From NCBI GenBank assembly GCA_018241525.1, contig JAFEDR010000001.1, positions 434,001-498,000 of the forward strand: a DNA stretch of 64,000 nucleotides, in the 5' to 3' direction. Source of the stretch: Pseudomonadota bacterium (GTDB lineage Bacteria > Pseudomonadota > Gammaproteobacteria > Steroidobacterales > Steroidobacteraceae). This document shows positions 41,060-51,160 of this stretch, in pieces (position 1 is the first letter of the stretch; each line of letters begins with the position of its first letter). The notes beneath the pieces were generated by a model that did no database searches, had not been told where the DNA came from, and saw nothing but the letters and a program-made list of their open reading frames with translations. Made by a program: the position numbers and the translations under genes.

Positions 41060-42847
41060 ATGAGCATCAAGTCGGACAATTGGATCCGCCGCATGGCGGC
41101 GAACGGCATGATCGAGCCCTTCGAGGCCGGCCAGGTCCGCGCGGTCGACGGACGAAGGATCGTCTCGTACGGCACCTCGAGCTACGGCTACGACGTCCGC
41201 TGCGCGAACGAGTTCAAGATCTTCACGAACATCAACTCGACGATTGTCGACCCGAAGGCGTTCGACCCGCAGAGCTTCGTCGATGTCACCGCCGACGTGG
41301 CGATCATCCCGCCGAACTCGTTCGCGCTGGCGCGCACGGTCGAGTACTTCCGGATACCACGCAGCGTCTTGACCGTTTGCCTCGGCAAGTGCGTGACCGG
41401 CGACACCCGCGTCGTGGATGCCGCGACCGGCGAGTACCTGCCGATCACCGAGATGCGGTTCGGGCGCCAGACCCTCGCGCTCGATGGCGGCGAGCTCAGG
41501 CCGGCCCGGGTCGCCGCCTTCATGCGCCAGGGCGTGAAGCCGGTCTTCGAGCTGCACACCGAAGCGGGGCTGCGCATTCGCGCGACCGCGAACCATCCGT
41601 TCCTGTGCCGCGACGGCTGGCGGCCGCTCGAGGCGCTCAAGCCGGGCGATCGGATCGCGGTGGCGCAGGAGATCCCGGTCTTCGGCCAATCGCCGCTGCC
41701 GGACTGGGAGGCGGACCTGCTGGGCCTCGTGATATCGGCGGGGCAGAGTCCCACGCCCGGGGGCGCTGCCGTCTTCACGAGCACTGATGCGTGCCTGGTG
41801 CGGCTGTTCGAGGCGGCGATCGCGGCCGGCGGTCTCGGGACTGCTTCGTCGCCGGGCCGCCCCGACGATCGACCGGCCGTACACGCCGGCGACGGCAGTG
41901 GCACGGTGGATCCGGCGGCGGACTGGCTGCGGACGCATGGACTCGCGGTGCCTGCCGCGGCCGCATTCGTGCCGCAGGCCGTGTTCAAGGCACCGCGCGA
42001 GGCGGTTCGGCGGTTCCTGCAGGCGCTGTTCGCCGGGGCCGGCGGCCTCCACGGTGGATCCGGCGGGGCGACCCTGGAATTCGCGTCGGCTTCGCGCCGG
42101 CTCGTCGAGGACGTCCATCATCTGTTGCTGCGATTCGGCATCTTTGGCCTGATCCGAGAGGAGGCGTCCGCGACGGGACTCCCGGCCTGCCGAGTGCAGG
42201 TCGCGGATCCGGTGCAGCTCGGACGCTTTGCCGAGCAGATCGGGTTCGCGCCGGGGTCGACGCAGCAGCGGCGGCTCGAGTCGCAGATCAGGCAACTCGC
42301 GCGACAGAGCCGCCAGGCCGGCCTGGATGCGACGCAGGCGAAGGTCGCCGGGTCGACCGTGCTTGCGCGAGCGGCTGGTGACTCGGCAGTGCCCGGTGCG
42401 TCCGGGGACGCTGGCGGGTCATGGCCCAGGGCCTCGATGTCGGCGTCGCCTGGACGCACCGACTCGATCGTCGAGACGAGGGCCGCAGACCTTCGTGCCG
42501 GCCCGCAGTGGGACACCGTGACTGCCATCGAACCGGCCGGTACCGAGCAGGTCTACGACATCTCCGTGCCGCGGGTGCACAACTTCATCGCCAACGGCAT
42601 CGTCGTCCACAATTCGACGTATGCGCGCTGCGGAATCATCGTGAACGTGACGCCGCTGGAGCCCGAGTGGGAGGGGCACGTCACGCTCGAGTTCTCGAAC
42701 ACGACGACCTTGCCGGCCAAGATCTACGCCAACGAGGGCGTCGCGCAGATGCTGTTCTTCGAGTCGGACGAGGTCTGCGCGACGTCGTACAAGGATCGCG
42801 GCGGCAAGTACATGGGCCAGCGCGGCGTGACGCTGCCGAAGACCTGA
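41060..42847 (+). CDS. dcd: dCTP deaminase interrupted by an in-frame intein
   Basis: The 595-codon gene encodes N-extein (residues 1-110), a 408-residue intein (111-518) and C-extein (519-595). Joining the exteins gives a 187-residue Dcd of normal length, which turns dCTP into dUTP on the way to dTMP. The joined active-site motif reads LGKSTYARCG, with the conserved glutamate in LEFSN. The intein lies exactly between LGK and the serine equivalent to E. coli Ser111, so unspliced protein should be inactive. A purine-rich GGGGGACGA precedes the ATG. The frame is open throughout. Confidence 0.95.
   Translation: MSIKSDNWIRRMAANGMIEPFEAGQVRAVDGRRIVSYGTSSYGYDVRCANEFKIFTNINSTIVDPKAFDPQSFVDVTADVAIIPPNSFALARTVEYFRIPRSVLTVCLGKCVTGDTRVVDAATGEYLPITEMRFGRQTLALDGGELRPARVAAFMRQGVKPVFELHTEAGLRIRATANHPFLCRDGWRPLEALKPGDRIAVAQEIPVFGQSPLPDWEADLLGLVISAGQSPTPGGAAVFTSTDACLVRLFEAAIAAGGLGTASSPGRPDDRPAVHAGDGSGTVDPAADWLRTHGLAVPAAAAFVPQAVFKAPREAVRRFLQALFAGAGGLHGGSGGATLEFASASRRLVEDVHHLLLRFGIFGLIREEASATGLPACRVQVADPVQLGRFAEQIGFAPGSTQQRRLESQIRQLARQSRQAGLDATQAKVAGSTVLARAAGDSAVPGASGDAGGSWPRASMSASPGRTDSIVETRAADLRAGPQWDTVTAIEPAGTEQVYDISVPRVHNFIANGIVVHNSTYARCGIIVNVTPLEPEWEGHVTLEFSNTTTLPAKIYANEGVAQMLFFESDEVCATSYKDRGGKYMGQRGVTLPKT
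41390..42613 (+). mobile_element. Dcd intein with degenerate LAGLIDADG region
   Basis: Hint-domain blocks: A begins at Cys111 ([19 protein letters not shown]); B holds T176 and H179 (TANHPF); F is [12 protein letters not shown] with D500 and H507; G ends in His517-Asn518 with Ser519 as the +1 residue. All splicing residues are present. The middle resembles a LAGLIDADG endonuclease. Block C is [10 protein letters not shown] (220-229) and block [12 protein letters not shown] (319-329), with Ala227 and Ala327 where acidic residues are expected. Block H-like [10 protein letters not shown] (352-361) is followed by a Ser/Ala/Gly-rich stretch (about 410-483). Base composition looks like the host's. 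Confidence 0.92.
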
Positions 42848-42851
42848 AAGG

Positions 42852-43655
42852 CTACTTGGCCGGCGACGGCACGGCTGCGACGCCGTTGTCGCCGTCGTGC
42901 CATTTCAGCGAGCGGATCGCGAGCGTCATGCGCGCCTTGCCGTCCTCGCGCTGCTCGGCGCGCAGCGGCAGCCAGCCGAGCGACGGCGCGTACCAGTACT
43001 GCCAGATCCGACCGTGGCCGTCCGAGCCCTTGCGGTCGCTCTGGTAGATCACCGTGTCGTATTCGCCGATCTCGGTCTTGAGGCGGACGCTGCCGACCTT
43101 CGTGTACACGTAGCGCTTGAGCTCGCGGCCGTCGAGCATCGTGTAGTCGCGCGGCTCACGCCCCATCTGCAAGTCGACCATCACCGCCGCACGGATCGAC
43201 ATCACGTCCTGGGTGCCGGGCTCGATCGCGAGGTCCAGCGGCTGGCCGCGCGCGCGGCCGACGAGGCGGCCGCGGTCCCATTCGTAGGCGAGGTCGCTGC
43301 CGTTGTCCTTGTCCGAGCCGCCCTCGTCCAGGAAATAGCGTTCGGGCACGACGCCGGCGCTGGTCGTGCGGAACCAGCCGCGCTCGATCGAGTTCGAGCT
43401 CACGAAGAAGCTGGCAAGGAAGTTCGGGTGCGCGTGCGTCTCGTAGATCCAGCTGTCCGGCCTGCTATCGGGCCGCAGCCGAAGCTCGAGTTCGCCGCCG
43501 CTGACGCCCTTGAAGAGGAACTGGTAGATCACGTCGTGCGGCCGCAGACCGTCGGCCGCCGCCGGGAGGGCGCCGAGGGACAGGCAGCCGATCGCGAGCC
43601 AGCCGAGTGCCAGCCAGGACGGGTGGGTGATCCAGGATTGGTCAGGTCTCGCCAT
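42852..43655 (-). CDS. DUF3108 exported protein
   Basis: The 267-residue protein has a hydrophobic signal segment (about 13-35, LALGWLAIGCLSLGALPAAA) and a mature DUF3108 domain. Recognisable parts are DVIYQFLFKGVSGGELELRL, a strand-rich centre, and IWQYWYAPSLGWLPLRAEQ near the end. It is probably a periplasmic beta-rich protein of unknown function. Location directly downstream of purN (overlapping by 14 bases) is common in Gammaproteobacteria. It converges on dcd with four bases between stops. Confidence 0.88.
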   Translation of the reverse strand: MARPDQSWITHPSWLALGWLAIGCLSLGALPAAADGLRPHDVIYQFLFKGVSGGELELRLRPDSRPDSWIYETHAHPNFLASFFVSSNSIERGWFRTTSAGVVPERYFLDEGGSDKDNGSDLAYEWDRGRLVGRARGQPLDLAIEPGTQDVMSIRAAVMVDLQMGREPRDYTMLDGRELKRYVYTKVGSVRLKTEIGEYDTVIYQSDRKGSDGHGRIWQYWYAPSLGWLPLRAEQREDGKARMTLAIRSLKWHDGDNGVAAVPSPAK

Positions 43656-44325
43656 CGAGGTCCTCCAGGCGAACCGGTGTCTCGAGCGGCTGCTGGTCGA
43701 GCCACGCGCGGCCGTGCTCGCACCGCAGCCGGCCGCGCGCGTACCACTCGAGCACGGTCGGGTACAGCCTGTGCTCGGCCCGATGAACGCGGGCTGAAAG
43801 CGATGCTTCCGAGTCTCCCGGCAGTACCGGCACCGGCGCCTGGGCGACCAGCGGCCCGCCGTCCAGCTCCTCGGTCACGAAGTGCACCGAGCAGCCGTGC
43901 CAGCGGCCGTGGTCGGCGAGTACGCGCCGGTGGGTGTGCAGCCCGCGGTAGGCCGGCAGCAGCGAGGGGTGGATGTTCAGCATCCGGTCGGCGTAGTGGC
44001 TCACGAACGCGGTCGTGAAGATCCGCATGTAGCCGGCACACACCACGAGTGCCGGATCGTAATGGTCGATCGCGCGCGCCAGCGCGGCATCGTGCTGCTC
44101 GCGATCGGGAAAGTCAGCGACCGGCACCGCGACCGCGGGGATGCCGAGCGCGCGGGCCCGTTCGAGCCCGAACGCCGCCGGGCGATCCGAGATCGCCGCG
44201 CGTACCTCCACCGCCAGCGAGCCGTCGGCGGCCGCCGCGGCGATCGCCGCGAAGTTGCTGCCCGAGCCGGACAGCAGCACGACGATCGGCAGCCGGCGGC
44301 CGGGTTCAGCCTTCGAGGACGACAC
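43642..44325 (-). CDS. purN: Phosphoribosylglycinamide formyltransferase
   Basis: The 227-residue folate-dependent GAR transformylase acts in purine synthesis. [12 protein letters not shown] is the phosphate loop, [19 protein letters not shown] carries the catalytic N-x-H pair, and [13 protein letters not shown] supplies the conserved aspartate. GTG at 44325 overlaps the purM 3' end by 20 bases, consistent with coupling. Confidence 0.96.
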   Translation of the reverse strand: MSSSKAEPGRRLPIVVLLSGSGSNFAAIAAAAADGSLAVEVRAAISDRPAAFGLERARALGIPAVAVPVADFPDREQHDAALARAIDHYDPALVVCAGYMRIFTTAFVSHYADRMLNIHPSLLPAYRGLHTHRRVLADHGRWHGCSVHFVTEELDGGPLVAQAPVPVLPGDSEASLSARVHRAEHRLYPTVLEWYARGRLRCEHGRAWLDQQPLETPVRLEDLDGET

Positions 44326-45343
44326 CGCGCGTGCCCGCGTGCACCTCGCCGATCACGCTCGCCGACTCGCCGAGCTCCGTGAGCCGGCGCAACGCCGTGT
44401 CGGCGCTCGCCGCGGGCACGCAGACCGTCATGCCGATGCCGCAGTTGAAGGTGCGGTGCAGCTCGGTCTCGTCGATGTTGCCGGTCTGCTGCAGCCAGTC
44501 GAACACCGCGGGCCGCTGCCAGCGGCGCCGGTCGAGGCGCACTTCGAGCCCGTCGGGCACGACCCGCGGGATGTTGTCGAGCAGGCCGCCCCCGGTGATG
44601 TGCGCGAAGCCGCGGACCGGGACGTCGCTGATCAGCGCAAGCAGCGGCTTGACGTAGATGCGGGTCGGCGCGAGCAGCTGGTCGTAGAGGTTGCGGCCGC
44701 CGACCTCGGTGATCGGCGTCGCGCCGCCGATCGCGAGCAGCTTGCGGATCAGCGAGTAGCCGTTCGAGTGCGGACCGGAGGAGGCGAGGCCGAGGACGAG
44801 ATCACCGGCGCGCGTGCCGCTGCCGTCGATCAGCCGGTCCTCGTCGGCGATGCCGACGCAGAAGCCGGCCAGGTCGTAGTCGGCGTCGTGGTACATGCCC
44901 GGCATCTCGGCGGTCTCGCCGCCGACCAGCGCACAGCCAGCCTGCACGCAGCCCTCGGCGATGCCGGCGACGACGCGTTCCGCGACCGCGACCTCCAGCC
45001 GGCCGGTCGCGTAGTAGTCGAGGAAGAACAGCGGTTCCGCGCCCTGCACCACCACGTCGTTGACGCACATTGCCACGAGGTCAATGCCGATCGTGTCGTG
45101 GCGGCCGGTCTCGATCGCGAGCCGCAGCTTGGTGCCGACGCCATCGGTGCCGGAGACCAGCACCGGCTTGCGGTAGCGATCGAGCGGCACGCGCACCAGT
45201 GCGCCGAAGCCGCCGAGGCCGCCGATCACCTCGCGCCGCATCGTGCGCCTGACGTGCGGCTTGATGCGCTCCACGAGCTCGTCGCCCGCGTCGATGTCGA
45301 CGCCGGCGTCGCGGTAGGTCACGGAATTGCGGGGATTGGACAT
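44306..45343 (-). CDS. purM: Phosphoribosylformylglycinamidine cyclo-ligase (AIR synthetase)
   Basis: This 345-residue ATP-dependent enzyme forms AIR from FGAM. The N-terminal [56 protein letters not shown] and [12 protein letters not shown] motifs are typical. ATG 45343 gives the family N-terminus. It is divergent from the DUF2066 gene; an ATTTTA at 45378-45383 could be its -10 but without a clear -35. Confidence 0.97.
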   Translation of the reverse strand: MSNPRNSVTYRDAGVDIDAGDELVERIKPHVRRTMRREVIGGLGGFGALVRVPLDRYRKPVLVSGTDGVGTKLRLAIETGRHDTIGIDLVAMCVNDVVVQGAEPLFFLDYYATGRLEVAVAERVVAGIAEGCVQAGCALVGGETAEMPGMYHDADYDLAGFCVGIADEDRLIDGSGTRAGDLVLGLASSGPHSNGYSLIRKLLAIGGATPITEVGGRNLYDQLLAPTRIYVKPLLALISDVPVRGFAHITGGGLLDNIPRVVPDGLEVRLDRRRWQRPAVFDWLQQTGNIDETELHRTFNCGIGMTVCVPAASADTALRRLTELGESASVIGEVHAGTRGVVLEG

Positions 45344-45443
45344 AGGCGGGCGCCGGGCGGAAGCGGGGGGCTGTGGTATTTTACATGGCGATCCACCCGG
45401 CCGCCGTTCCCGCGGTGCGGTCGATCCCGGAACCGAAGAGCGC

Positions 45444-46436
45444 ATGCGCACCCCGCCACGACTGGCCGCCCTGTTTGCCCTGGTCCTCGCGCTCGGCACG
45501 CCGCTGCCGGCGCCGGCGACCACGGTCGACGGCCTGTACGAGGGCATCGGCGCGGGCGACGCCACCGAGGCCGGCCGCGCCGGCGCCGCGGCGGACGCGC
45601 TGCGCCAGGTGGTCGTGCGCGTCACCGGTCGCCGATCCGCCGCCTCGGACCCGGCGCTGGCCGCGCTGTTCGTCGACGCGGCGCGCTACGCGCGTACGTT
45701 TCGCTCCGCGGGCGGCAACCAGGTCAGCGTCGCCTTCGACGCCGAGGCGGTCGAGGCGCGGCTGGTTCAGGCCGGCCAGCGACTGTGGTCGAGCGAGCGG
45801 CCGCTGACGCTGGTGGTGCTCGTCAACCTGCGCCCCGGTGCACCGCGCTCGCTGTCGGCCGGTGGCGATGCCGACGTGCGCCGGGTCGTCACCGCGACTG
45901 CCCAGCAGCGCGGCTTGCCGATCCTCTGGCCGACCGGGATGCCGCCGGCGCTCGATCAGGCGCGTGCCGACGACGCGATCGCGGGTCGCATCGAGCCGAT
46001 GCGCGACCTCGCCCGCCAGTACGGCGCCGACGCCGTGCTGCTCGGCCGTATCTCCACCGGCACCATCCTCTGGTCCTGGTCGGGCCCGGCGGGCGAGGGC
46101 GGCGCTCCCGGGGCTGCGGACGAGGGCGTGCAGGCGCTGGCCGACCGCTTCGGTGCGCAATTCGCGACGGCGGGTTCGCGCTCCGGACAGATCGACGCGG
46201 TGGTGCGTGGCGTGCGGGACCTGGGCGGCTACGCAGCGGCCGGCAATGCGCTCGCAGCCCTGCCGAACGTGCGCGCGCTGATGCTCGAGGAAGCGAGCGG
46301 CGAGGCGCTGCGCTTCCGGGTGTCCTTCGAGGGCGATGCCGAGGCGCTGCGTCGCGCCGCGCGGGACTCGGGCCACTTCGTGATCGATGACTCGGCCCCG
46401 CCGGGCGGGGCACTGCAGCTCGTCTTGCGGCCGTGA
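45444..46436 (+). CDS. DUF2066 exported protein
   Basis: The 330-residue protein has a signal peptide (about 1-25, [20 protein letters not shown]) and a DUF2066 domain: [25 protein letters not shown] and [16 protein letters not shown]. Its function is unknown. It begins the conserved DUF2066-pgsA-like-hda unit found beside purMN in many Gammaproteobacteria. Its stop overlaps the next GTG. Confidence 0.88.
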   Translation: MRTPPRLAALFALVLALGTPLPAPATTVDGLYEGIGAGDATEAGRAGAAADALRQVVVRVTGRRSAASDPALAALFVDAARYARTFRSAGGNQVSVAFDAEAVEARLVQAGQRLWSSERPLTLVVLVNLRPGAPRSLSAGGDADVRRVVTATAQQRGLPILWPTGMPPALDQARADDAIAGRIEPMRDLARQYGADAVLLGRISTGTILWSWSGPAGEGGAPGAADEGVQALADRFGAQFATAGSRSGQIDAVVRGVRDLGGYAAAGNALAALPNVRALMLEEASGEALRFRVSFEGDAEALRRAARDSGHFVIDDSAPPGGALQLVLRP

Positions 46437-47002
46437 GCCTGGCCTGGATCCCGAACGCGATCTCGGTGGTGCGGATCCTGCTGGTCGCACCGAGCGCGCT
46501 AGCGCTGCTGGCGGGACGCTACGAGCTGACGCTGCTGATCTTTGGCGTCGCCGCCATCTCCGACGGTCTCGATGGCTGGCTGGCCAAGCATTTCCACTGG
46601 ACGTCGCGGCTCGGCAAGATTCTTGACCCGATCGCCGACAAGCTGCTGCTCGTGACCTCGTTCCTGACGCTGGTCTGGATCGGGCGGGTGCCGCTGTGGC
46701 TGGGCGTCGCCGTGGTCGCCCGCGACGTGCTGATCGTCGGCGGTGCAATCACCTACCGGCTGCTGATCGGCTACGTCGAGGGCCACCCGACGACCATCAG
46801 CAAGCTGAACACGCTGCTGCAGCTGTCGTTCGTGCTCGCCGTGATCGCCGCCGAGGCCTGGCGGGCGGTTCCGCAGCCGCTCGTGACCGCGCTGGGTGCG
46901 GCGGTCTTCGTGACCACCTTCGTCAGTGGTCTCGACTACGTCGTGACCTACGCGCGCCAGGCGCTGCGCGAGTCGCGGGCCGCGGAGCGCACGGCGGCCT
47001 GA
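46433..47002 (+). CDS. CDP-alcohol phosphatidyltransferase family protein (PgsA-like)
   Basis: This 189-residue inner-membrane protein carries the CDP-alcohol phosphotransferase signature SDGLDGWLAKHFHWTSRLGKILDPIADK, with the four catalytic aspartates, plus about five helices. The likely reaction is phosphatidylglycerophosphate-type lipid synthesis, although this copy beside hda is often a paralogue of the main pgsA. The GTG at 46433 overlaps the DUF2066 stop; its TGA overlaps the hda ATG. Confidence 0.88.
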   Translation: MSLAWIPNAISVVRILLVAPSALALLAGRYELTLLIFGVAAISDGLDGWLAKHFHWTSRLGKILDPIADKLLLVTSFLTLVWIGRVPLWLGVAVVARDVLIVGGAITYRLLIGYVEGHPTTISKLNTLLQLSFVLAVIAAEAWRAVPQPLVTALGAAVFVTTFVSGLDYVVTYARQALRESRAAERTAA

Positions 47003-47697
47003 TGGAGCAGCTGCCCCTCGTCGGCGTGCGATTGCGCGCCGCCTCCACGTTCGAGAGCTTCGTCGTCGGCGAGAATGGGCCGGCGGTGGCCGCGCTGCGG
47101 GCGCGCGCCTCGACGTCCGGCCTACCGCCGCTGTGGCTGTACGGCGCGCCCGGGTCGGGCCGCAGTCACCTGCTGCAGGCGGCCTGCGCCCGCGCTGGCG
47201 CGCTCGGCCGGCGCGCCGGCTACCTGCCGCTGGCCTCGAACTGGCCGTCCGCGGACATCGTCGCCGGGCTCGAGCAACTCGAGCTGGTCTGCCTCGACGA
47301 CCTCGAGCGCGTCTGCGGCGATCCGGCGTGGGAGCGGGCGCTGTTCGCGCTCTACAACGAGCTCGGCGAGCGCGGCGGCTGCCTCGCGATCGCGGCCGCC
47401 GCGGCGCCGCTCGCGCTGCCGATCGGCCTCGCGGACCTGCGCTCACGGCTCGCGGCCAGCGTCATCTGGTCGCTGCGGGCCCTCGACGAGGAGCTGCAGG
47501 GTGCGGCGCTGTCGGCGCGCGCGCGTGCGCTCGGGCTCGAGCTGCCCGAGGACACGCTGCTCTACCTGCAACGACGCCTGCCACGCGACCTCGGTGCACT
47601 GTGCGACGCGCTCGACCGGCTCGATGCGGCGGCGCTCACGCAGCAGCGCCGGCTGACGGTACCGCTGGCGCGCTCGGTGCTGCAGCTCGACGAGTGA
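47002..47697 (+). CDS. hda: DnaA regulatory inactivator Hda
   Basis: The 231-residue AAA+ protein is homologous to the DnaA ATPase domain and promotes hydrolysis of DnaA-ATP with the DNA clamp. An N-terminal clamp-binding motif QLPL (MEQLPLVG) and FESFVVGEN precede the P-loop GAPGSGRSHLLQA. LVCLDDLERVCGD is Walker B and DLRSRLAAS is the arginine-finger region. Its short N-terminus fits Hda rather than DnaA. Confidence 0.92.
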   Translation: MEQLPLVGVRLRAASTFESFVVGENGPAVAALRARASTSGLPPLWLYGAPGSGRSHLLQAACARAGALGRRAGYLPLASNWPSADIVAGLEQLELVCLDDLERVCGDPAWERALFALYNELGERGGCLAIAAAAAPLALPIGLADLRSRLAASVIWSLRALDEELQGAALSARARALGLELPEDTLLYLQRRLPRDLGALCDALDRLDAAALTQQRRLTVPLARSVLQLDE

Positions 47698-47704
47698 CGC
47701 GCGC

Positions 47705-48313
47705 TCAGGGCGTGCGCGGTGGCGCGAGCCGGACCGCGATCTCGGCGACCCGGCGGCCGAGGTGCTGTGCCAATGCTTTTTCATCGTCGGAGAGAGTGCT
47801 GGCTGCACCGCCACCGGCGGCGATCGTGCCGGCACCGTAGGGTCCGCCGCCGCGAGCCGTGCGCGCGACGGCCGGCTCCGTGAAGGGCACGCCGCACAGG
47901 AGCATCCCGTGATGCAGCAGCGGCAGCATCATCGACAGCAGCGTCGACTCGTGCCCGCCGTGCAGCGTGCTGGTCGACGTGAACACGCCGGCGGGCTTAC
48001 CGGCGAGCGCGCCGCTCGCCCAGGCCGCGCTGGTGCCGTCGAGGAAGTACTTGAGCGGGGCCGCCATGTTGCCAAAACGCGTCGGGCTGCCGAGCAGCAG
48101 GCCGTCGCACTGCGCGAGTTCCTCGTAGCTGGCGTACGGCGGCCCGCTCGATGGGACCGGTGACGCTGGTGCGTCGATTACCGTGGAGACGGCCGGCACG
48201 GTGCGCAGGATCGCCGCGGCGCCGGGGACGCTCTCGATGCCGCGGCAGATCTGCCGGGCCACGGCGGCGGTGCCGCCGTTGCGCGAGTAATACAGCACGA
48301 GTACTTGGATCAT
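47705..48313 (-). CDS. wrbA: WrbA-type NAD(P)H:quinone oxidoreductase
   Basis: The 202-residue flavodoxin-fold enzyme reduces quinones by two electrons. The FMN phosphate loop LYYSRNGGTAAVA, GSPTRFGNMAAPLKYFLDGT and FTSTSTLHGGHESTLLSM are WrbA signatures, and GGGPYGAGT is the last loop. It converges on hda with seven bases between. Confidence 0.93.
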   Translation of the reverse strand: MIQVLVLYYSRNGGTAAVARQICRGIESVPGAAAILRTVPAVSTVIDAPASPVPSSGPPYASYEELAQCDGLLLGSPTRFGNMAAPLKYFLDGTSAAWASGALAGKPAGVFTSTSTLHGGHESTLLSMMLPLLHHGMLLCGVPFTEPAVARTARGGGPYGAGTIAAGGGAASTLSDDEKALAQHLGRRVAEIAVRLAPPRTP

Positions 48314-48345
48314 GGCGGTCGGACCAGGGGTCTCCCGGGACTTGC

Positions 48346-48375
48346 TTGACGCAGGAATCGAGCGCTTGCTAGCGT
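48346..48375 (+). promoter_or_regulatory. Possible promoter of the DUF4398 lipoprotein gene
   Basis: TTGACG (48346-48351) and TAGCGT (48370-48375), separated by 18 bases, lie about 30 bases before the lipoprotein ATG. Confidence 0.3.
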
Positions 48376-48405
48376 CGTTGGGGATGTGGCGGAGCCGATA
48401 ATCGC

Positions 48406-48702
48406 ATGTTTTCCCGCTGGCGCCTGACCGGGATCGTGGCCGCGTCGCTGCTGGTCGGCGCCTGTGCGGTCGCGCCCGTGCAGACGATGAGCGACACGCG
48501 CCAGACGATCAAGGCCGCCGAGGCGGCCGGCGCCGCGCAGCTTGCGCCGCAGCCGCTCGCGGCAGCGCGTGACGGGCTGAAGCGTGCCGAGGACCTGCTG
48601 CGCGCCGGCGACTACCGGGCCGCTCGCCGCGAGGCAGTCGCGGCGCGCCAGAGCGCCGCCGATGCGCTCGCCGCGACGCAGCGCGCCGGCCAGAAGAACT
48701 AG
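48406..48702 (+). CDS. DUF4398 lipoprotein
   Basis: The 98-residue protein has a lipoprotein signal peptide with lipobox LVGAC at residues 16-20. A helical Ala-rich DUF4398 domain follows (PLAAARDGLKRAEDLLRAGDY then ARREAVAARQSAADA). Its function is unknown; homologues often accompany OmpA-like proteins. Its TAG stop overlaps the convergent stop of the lytic transglycosylase. Confidence 0.85.
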   Translation: MFSRWRLTGIVAASLLVGACAVAPVQTMSDTRQTIKAAEAAGAAQLAPQPLAAARDGLKRAEDLLRAGDYRAARREAVAARQSAADALAATQRAGQKN

Positions 48703-49364
48703 CCCCGCCAGCGGCTCGACAGCCGGGTCAGCACGAGGTCGGGATATTCGCGGCGCCCGGTGCTGCCGTTGTAGCGTGCCAGCGCGCGGCGGTAGTCGTT
48801 GCGCTCGGCGCGCATGTAGTAGCCGAGGATCTCGCAGCCGAGGCGGATGTTGAAGTCGACGCTGCCGAAGAGCCGGTTGTCGACGCCGAGCCGCCTCGGC
48901 CAGAACGGCATCACTTGCATCAGGCCGACGGCGCCGGCGCGCGAGACGGCGTAGCGGTCGAAGCGACTCTCGACGTCGATGACGGCGAGCACGAGCTCCG
49001 GCGTCAGGTGCAGCTCGAAACGGTCGCGCTCGCGGTAGCGCGCGACGACCGCATGCGACTCGCAGTAGACGTGGCGCAGGATCTCGACGCGCTGCCCAGG
49101 ATCGCTGACGATCCGGCGCAGCCGCGGCTCCTGCAGCTTGAAGAAGACCTCTTCGCCGAAGCGGTCGTCATGGCCGTCGCAGCGCGTGGTCGCGATCGCC
49201 TCCTCGACGACCGCTCGCAGCCCCGGGTCCTCCTGCCGGTCGGCGCGCGTCGGCGGCGCCGCGAGCAGGGCGAGCGAGGCGGCGAGCGCGGCCGCCGCGA
49301 GCGGCGACGGGCGCCGGCGCGCGTGCTCAGCGGGCGCGGCGCGATTGCAGGAAGGCGATCGCAT
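48699..49364 (-). CDS. Periplasmic lytic transglycosylase (SLT domain)
   Basis: The 221-residue protein has an N-terminal signal segment (about 20-41) and an SLT domain: [21 protein letters not shown], with the catalytic glutamate in VES, then [16 protein letters not shown] and [14 protein letters not shown]. It cleaves peptidoglycan glycan strands. Its first 38 bases overlap the 3' end of proS, so a slightly later start is possible. Helical region 55-110 is not assigned. Confidence 0.9.
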   Translation of the reverse strand: MRSPSCNRAAPAEHARRRPSPLAAAALAASLALLAAPPTRADRQEDPGLRAVVEEAIATTRCDGHDDRFGEEVFFKLQEPRLRRIVSDPGQRVEILRHVYCESHAVVARYRERDRFELHLTPELVLAVIDVESRFDRYAVSRAGAVGLMQVMPFWPRRLGVDNRLFGSVDFNIRLGCEILGYYMRAERNDYRRALARYNGSTGRREYPDLVLTRLSSRWRG

Positions 49365-51036
49365 CGGCGAGCGCGAACTCCTCGCTGTCGGTGGCGCGGC
49401 GGTGGCGGTACTCGAGCCGGCCGGCGTCGAGGCCGCGTTCGCCGATCACCACCCGATGGGGGATACCGTAGAGCTCCGCGTCTGCGAACTTGACGCCGGG
49501 ACGGGCGTCGCGGTCGTCGAGCAGCACCTCGAGGCCCGCGGCCGTGAACTCTGCGTAGAGCCGCTCGCTCGCTTCGCGGACGCGCGCCGACTTCTGGAAG
49601 TTGATCGGCACCAGCACGACGTCGAACGGCGCGAGCGGCTCCGGCCAGATGATGCCGCGCTCGTCGTGGTTCTGCTCGATCGCGGCGGCGACGACGCGCG
49701 TCACGCCGATGCCGTAGCAGCCCATCAGCATCGCGACGCTCTTGCCCTGCTCGTCGAGCACGGTGGCGTCGAGCGCCTCGCTGTACTTGCGGCCGAGCTT
49801 GAACACGTGGCCGACCTCGATGCCGCGGGCGATCGACAAGTGACCGCGGCCAGTCGGGCTCGGGTCGCCGTCGACGACGTTGCGCAGGTCGGCTGCCGCC
49901 GGCTCCGGCAGGTCGCGGCCCCAGTTGACGCCGGTCAGGTGGGCGTCGGGCTCGTTGGCGCCGCAGACGAAGTCAGCGAGTGCTAGCGCCGAGTGGTCGG
50001 CGATCACCGGGCAAGGCAGGCCGAGCGGGCCGAGGAAGCCGATCTGCGCGCCGAGCTCGCGCGCGATCCGCTCCGGCGCCGCCATCCGCAGCGGGCTTGC
50101 GACCGCTTCGAGGCCCTGCGCCTTGACCGCGTTGAGCTCGTGGTCGCCGCGGATCACGAGCGCGACCAGGCCGCCGTCGGCGCCGTCGACGATCAGTGTC
50201 TTCACGCAGCGCGCCGCCGGCACCTGCAGCAGCGCGGCGAGCTCGGCGATCGTGCGCACGTGCGGCGTGGGTACCGTCGCCCGGGCGCTGGACGGTGCCG
50301 GCCGCGGTCCGGGCGGCGGCAGCGCCTCGGCCTTCTCGATGTTGGCCGCATAGTCGTCGCCGTCCGAGAAGGCGATCGCGTCCTCGCCGGAGGCGGCGAG
50401 CACGTGGAACTCCTGCGAGCCGGTGCCGCCGATCGCGCCCGGGTCGGCGAGCACGGCGCGGAACTTGAGCCCCATGCGACTGAATATCCGCGTGTAGGCG
50501 TCGTACATCGCCCGATAGCCCGCCTCGAGCGACGCATCGTCGAGGTGGAAGCTGTAGGCGTCCTTCATGATGAACTCGCGCGCCCGCATCACGCCGAAGC
50601 GCGGCCGGATCTCGTCGCGGAACTTGAGCTGAATCTGATAGAAGTTCACCGGCAGCTGGCGGTAGCTCTTGAGCTCGCGCCGCGCGATATCGGTGATGAC
50701 TTCCTCGTGCGTCGGCCCGTAGACGAAGCCACGCTCGTGACGGTCCTTGAGCCGCAGCAGCTCCGGGCCGAACTGGTCCCAGCGACCGGACTCCTGCCAG
50801 AGCTCCGCCGGCTGGATCGTCGGCATCAGCACTTCGAGCGCACCGGCGCGGTCCATCTCCTCGCGGATGATCCGCTCAACCTTGCGCAGCACGCGCAGCC
50901 CCATCGGCAGCCACGTGTACAGCCCAGCGGACAGGCGGCGGATCAGCCCGGCGCGCAGCATCAGCTGGTGGCTGACGACCTCGGCTTCGGCCGGCAGCTC
51001 CTTGAGATTGGGTATCGGGTAGGCGGACAGACGCAT
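49327..51036 (-). CDS. proS: Proline--tRNA ligase
   Basis: The 569-residue class II synthetase is of the bacterial type with an INS editing domain (about 235-385). It contains [14 protein letters not shown] (motif 2 region), [25 protein letters not shown] and [16 protein letters not shown] (motif 3). The C-terminal anticodon-binding domain starts near [13 protein letters not shown] 51036 ([19 protein letters not shown]) is the family start. It is divergent from pssA. Confidence 0.97.
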   Translation of the reverse strand: MRLSAYPIPNLKELPAEAEVVSHQLMLRAGLIRRLSAGLYTWLPMGLRVLRKVERIIREEMDRAGALEVLMPTIQPAELWQESGRWDQFGPELLRLKDRHERGFVYGPTHEEVITDIARRELKSYRQLPVNFYQIQLKFRDEIRPRFGVMRAREFIMKDAYSFHLDDASLEAGYRAMYDAYTRIFSRMGLKFRAVLADPGAIGGTGSQEFHVLAASGEDAIAFSDGDDYAANIEKAEALPPPGPRPAPSSARATVPTPHVRTIAELAALLQVPAARCVKTLIVDGADGGLVALVIRGDHELNAVKAQGLEAVASPLRMAAPERIARELGAQIGFLGPLGLPCPVIADHSALALADFVCGANEPDAHLTGVNWGRDLPEPAAADLRNVVDGDPSPTGRGHLSIARGIEVGHVFKLGRKYSEALDATVLDEQGKSVAMLMGCYGIGVTRVVAAAIEQNHDERGIIWPEPLAPFDVVLVPINFQKSARVREASERLYAEFTAAGLEVLLDDRDARPGVKFADAELYGIPHRVVIGERGLDAGRLEYRHRRATDSEEFALADAIAFLQSRRAR

Positions 51037-51125
51037 GCGCAGTGGGCCTCGATCGACGCGGGCGCTCGGAAGGAGCGCGGTAGCCAGACATCTTACCAGT
51101 CGTGGTCGCGCGGCCCGCGGCGCGG

Positions 51126-51154
51126 TTGTTGGCGGCACCCGGCCGCCCTATCAT
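51126..51154 (+). promoter_or_regulatory. Possible promoter of pssA, implying a leaderless mRNA
   Basis: TTGTTG (51126-51131), 17 bases, and TATCAT (51149-51154) end only six bases before the pssA ATG. If used, transcription would begin at or very near the start codon. Confidence 0.35.
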
Positions 51155-51160
51155 CGCGCC

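Noticed and set aside
41390..42613. Considered a separate gene or gene fusion inside dcd rather than an intein
   Set aside because: The frame is continuous, the insert has Hint blocks at both ends with Cys1 and His-Asn-Ser, and removal restores an exact Dcd.
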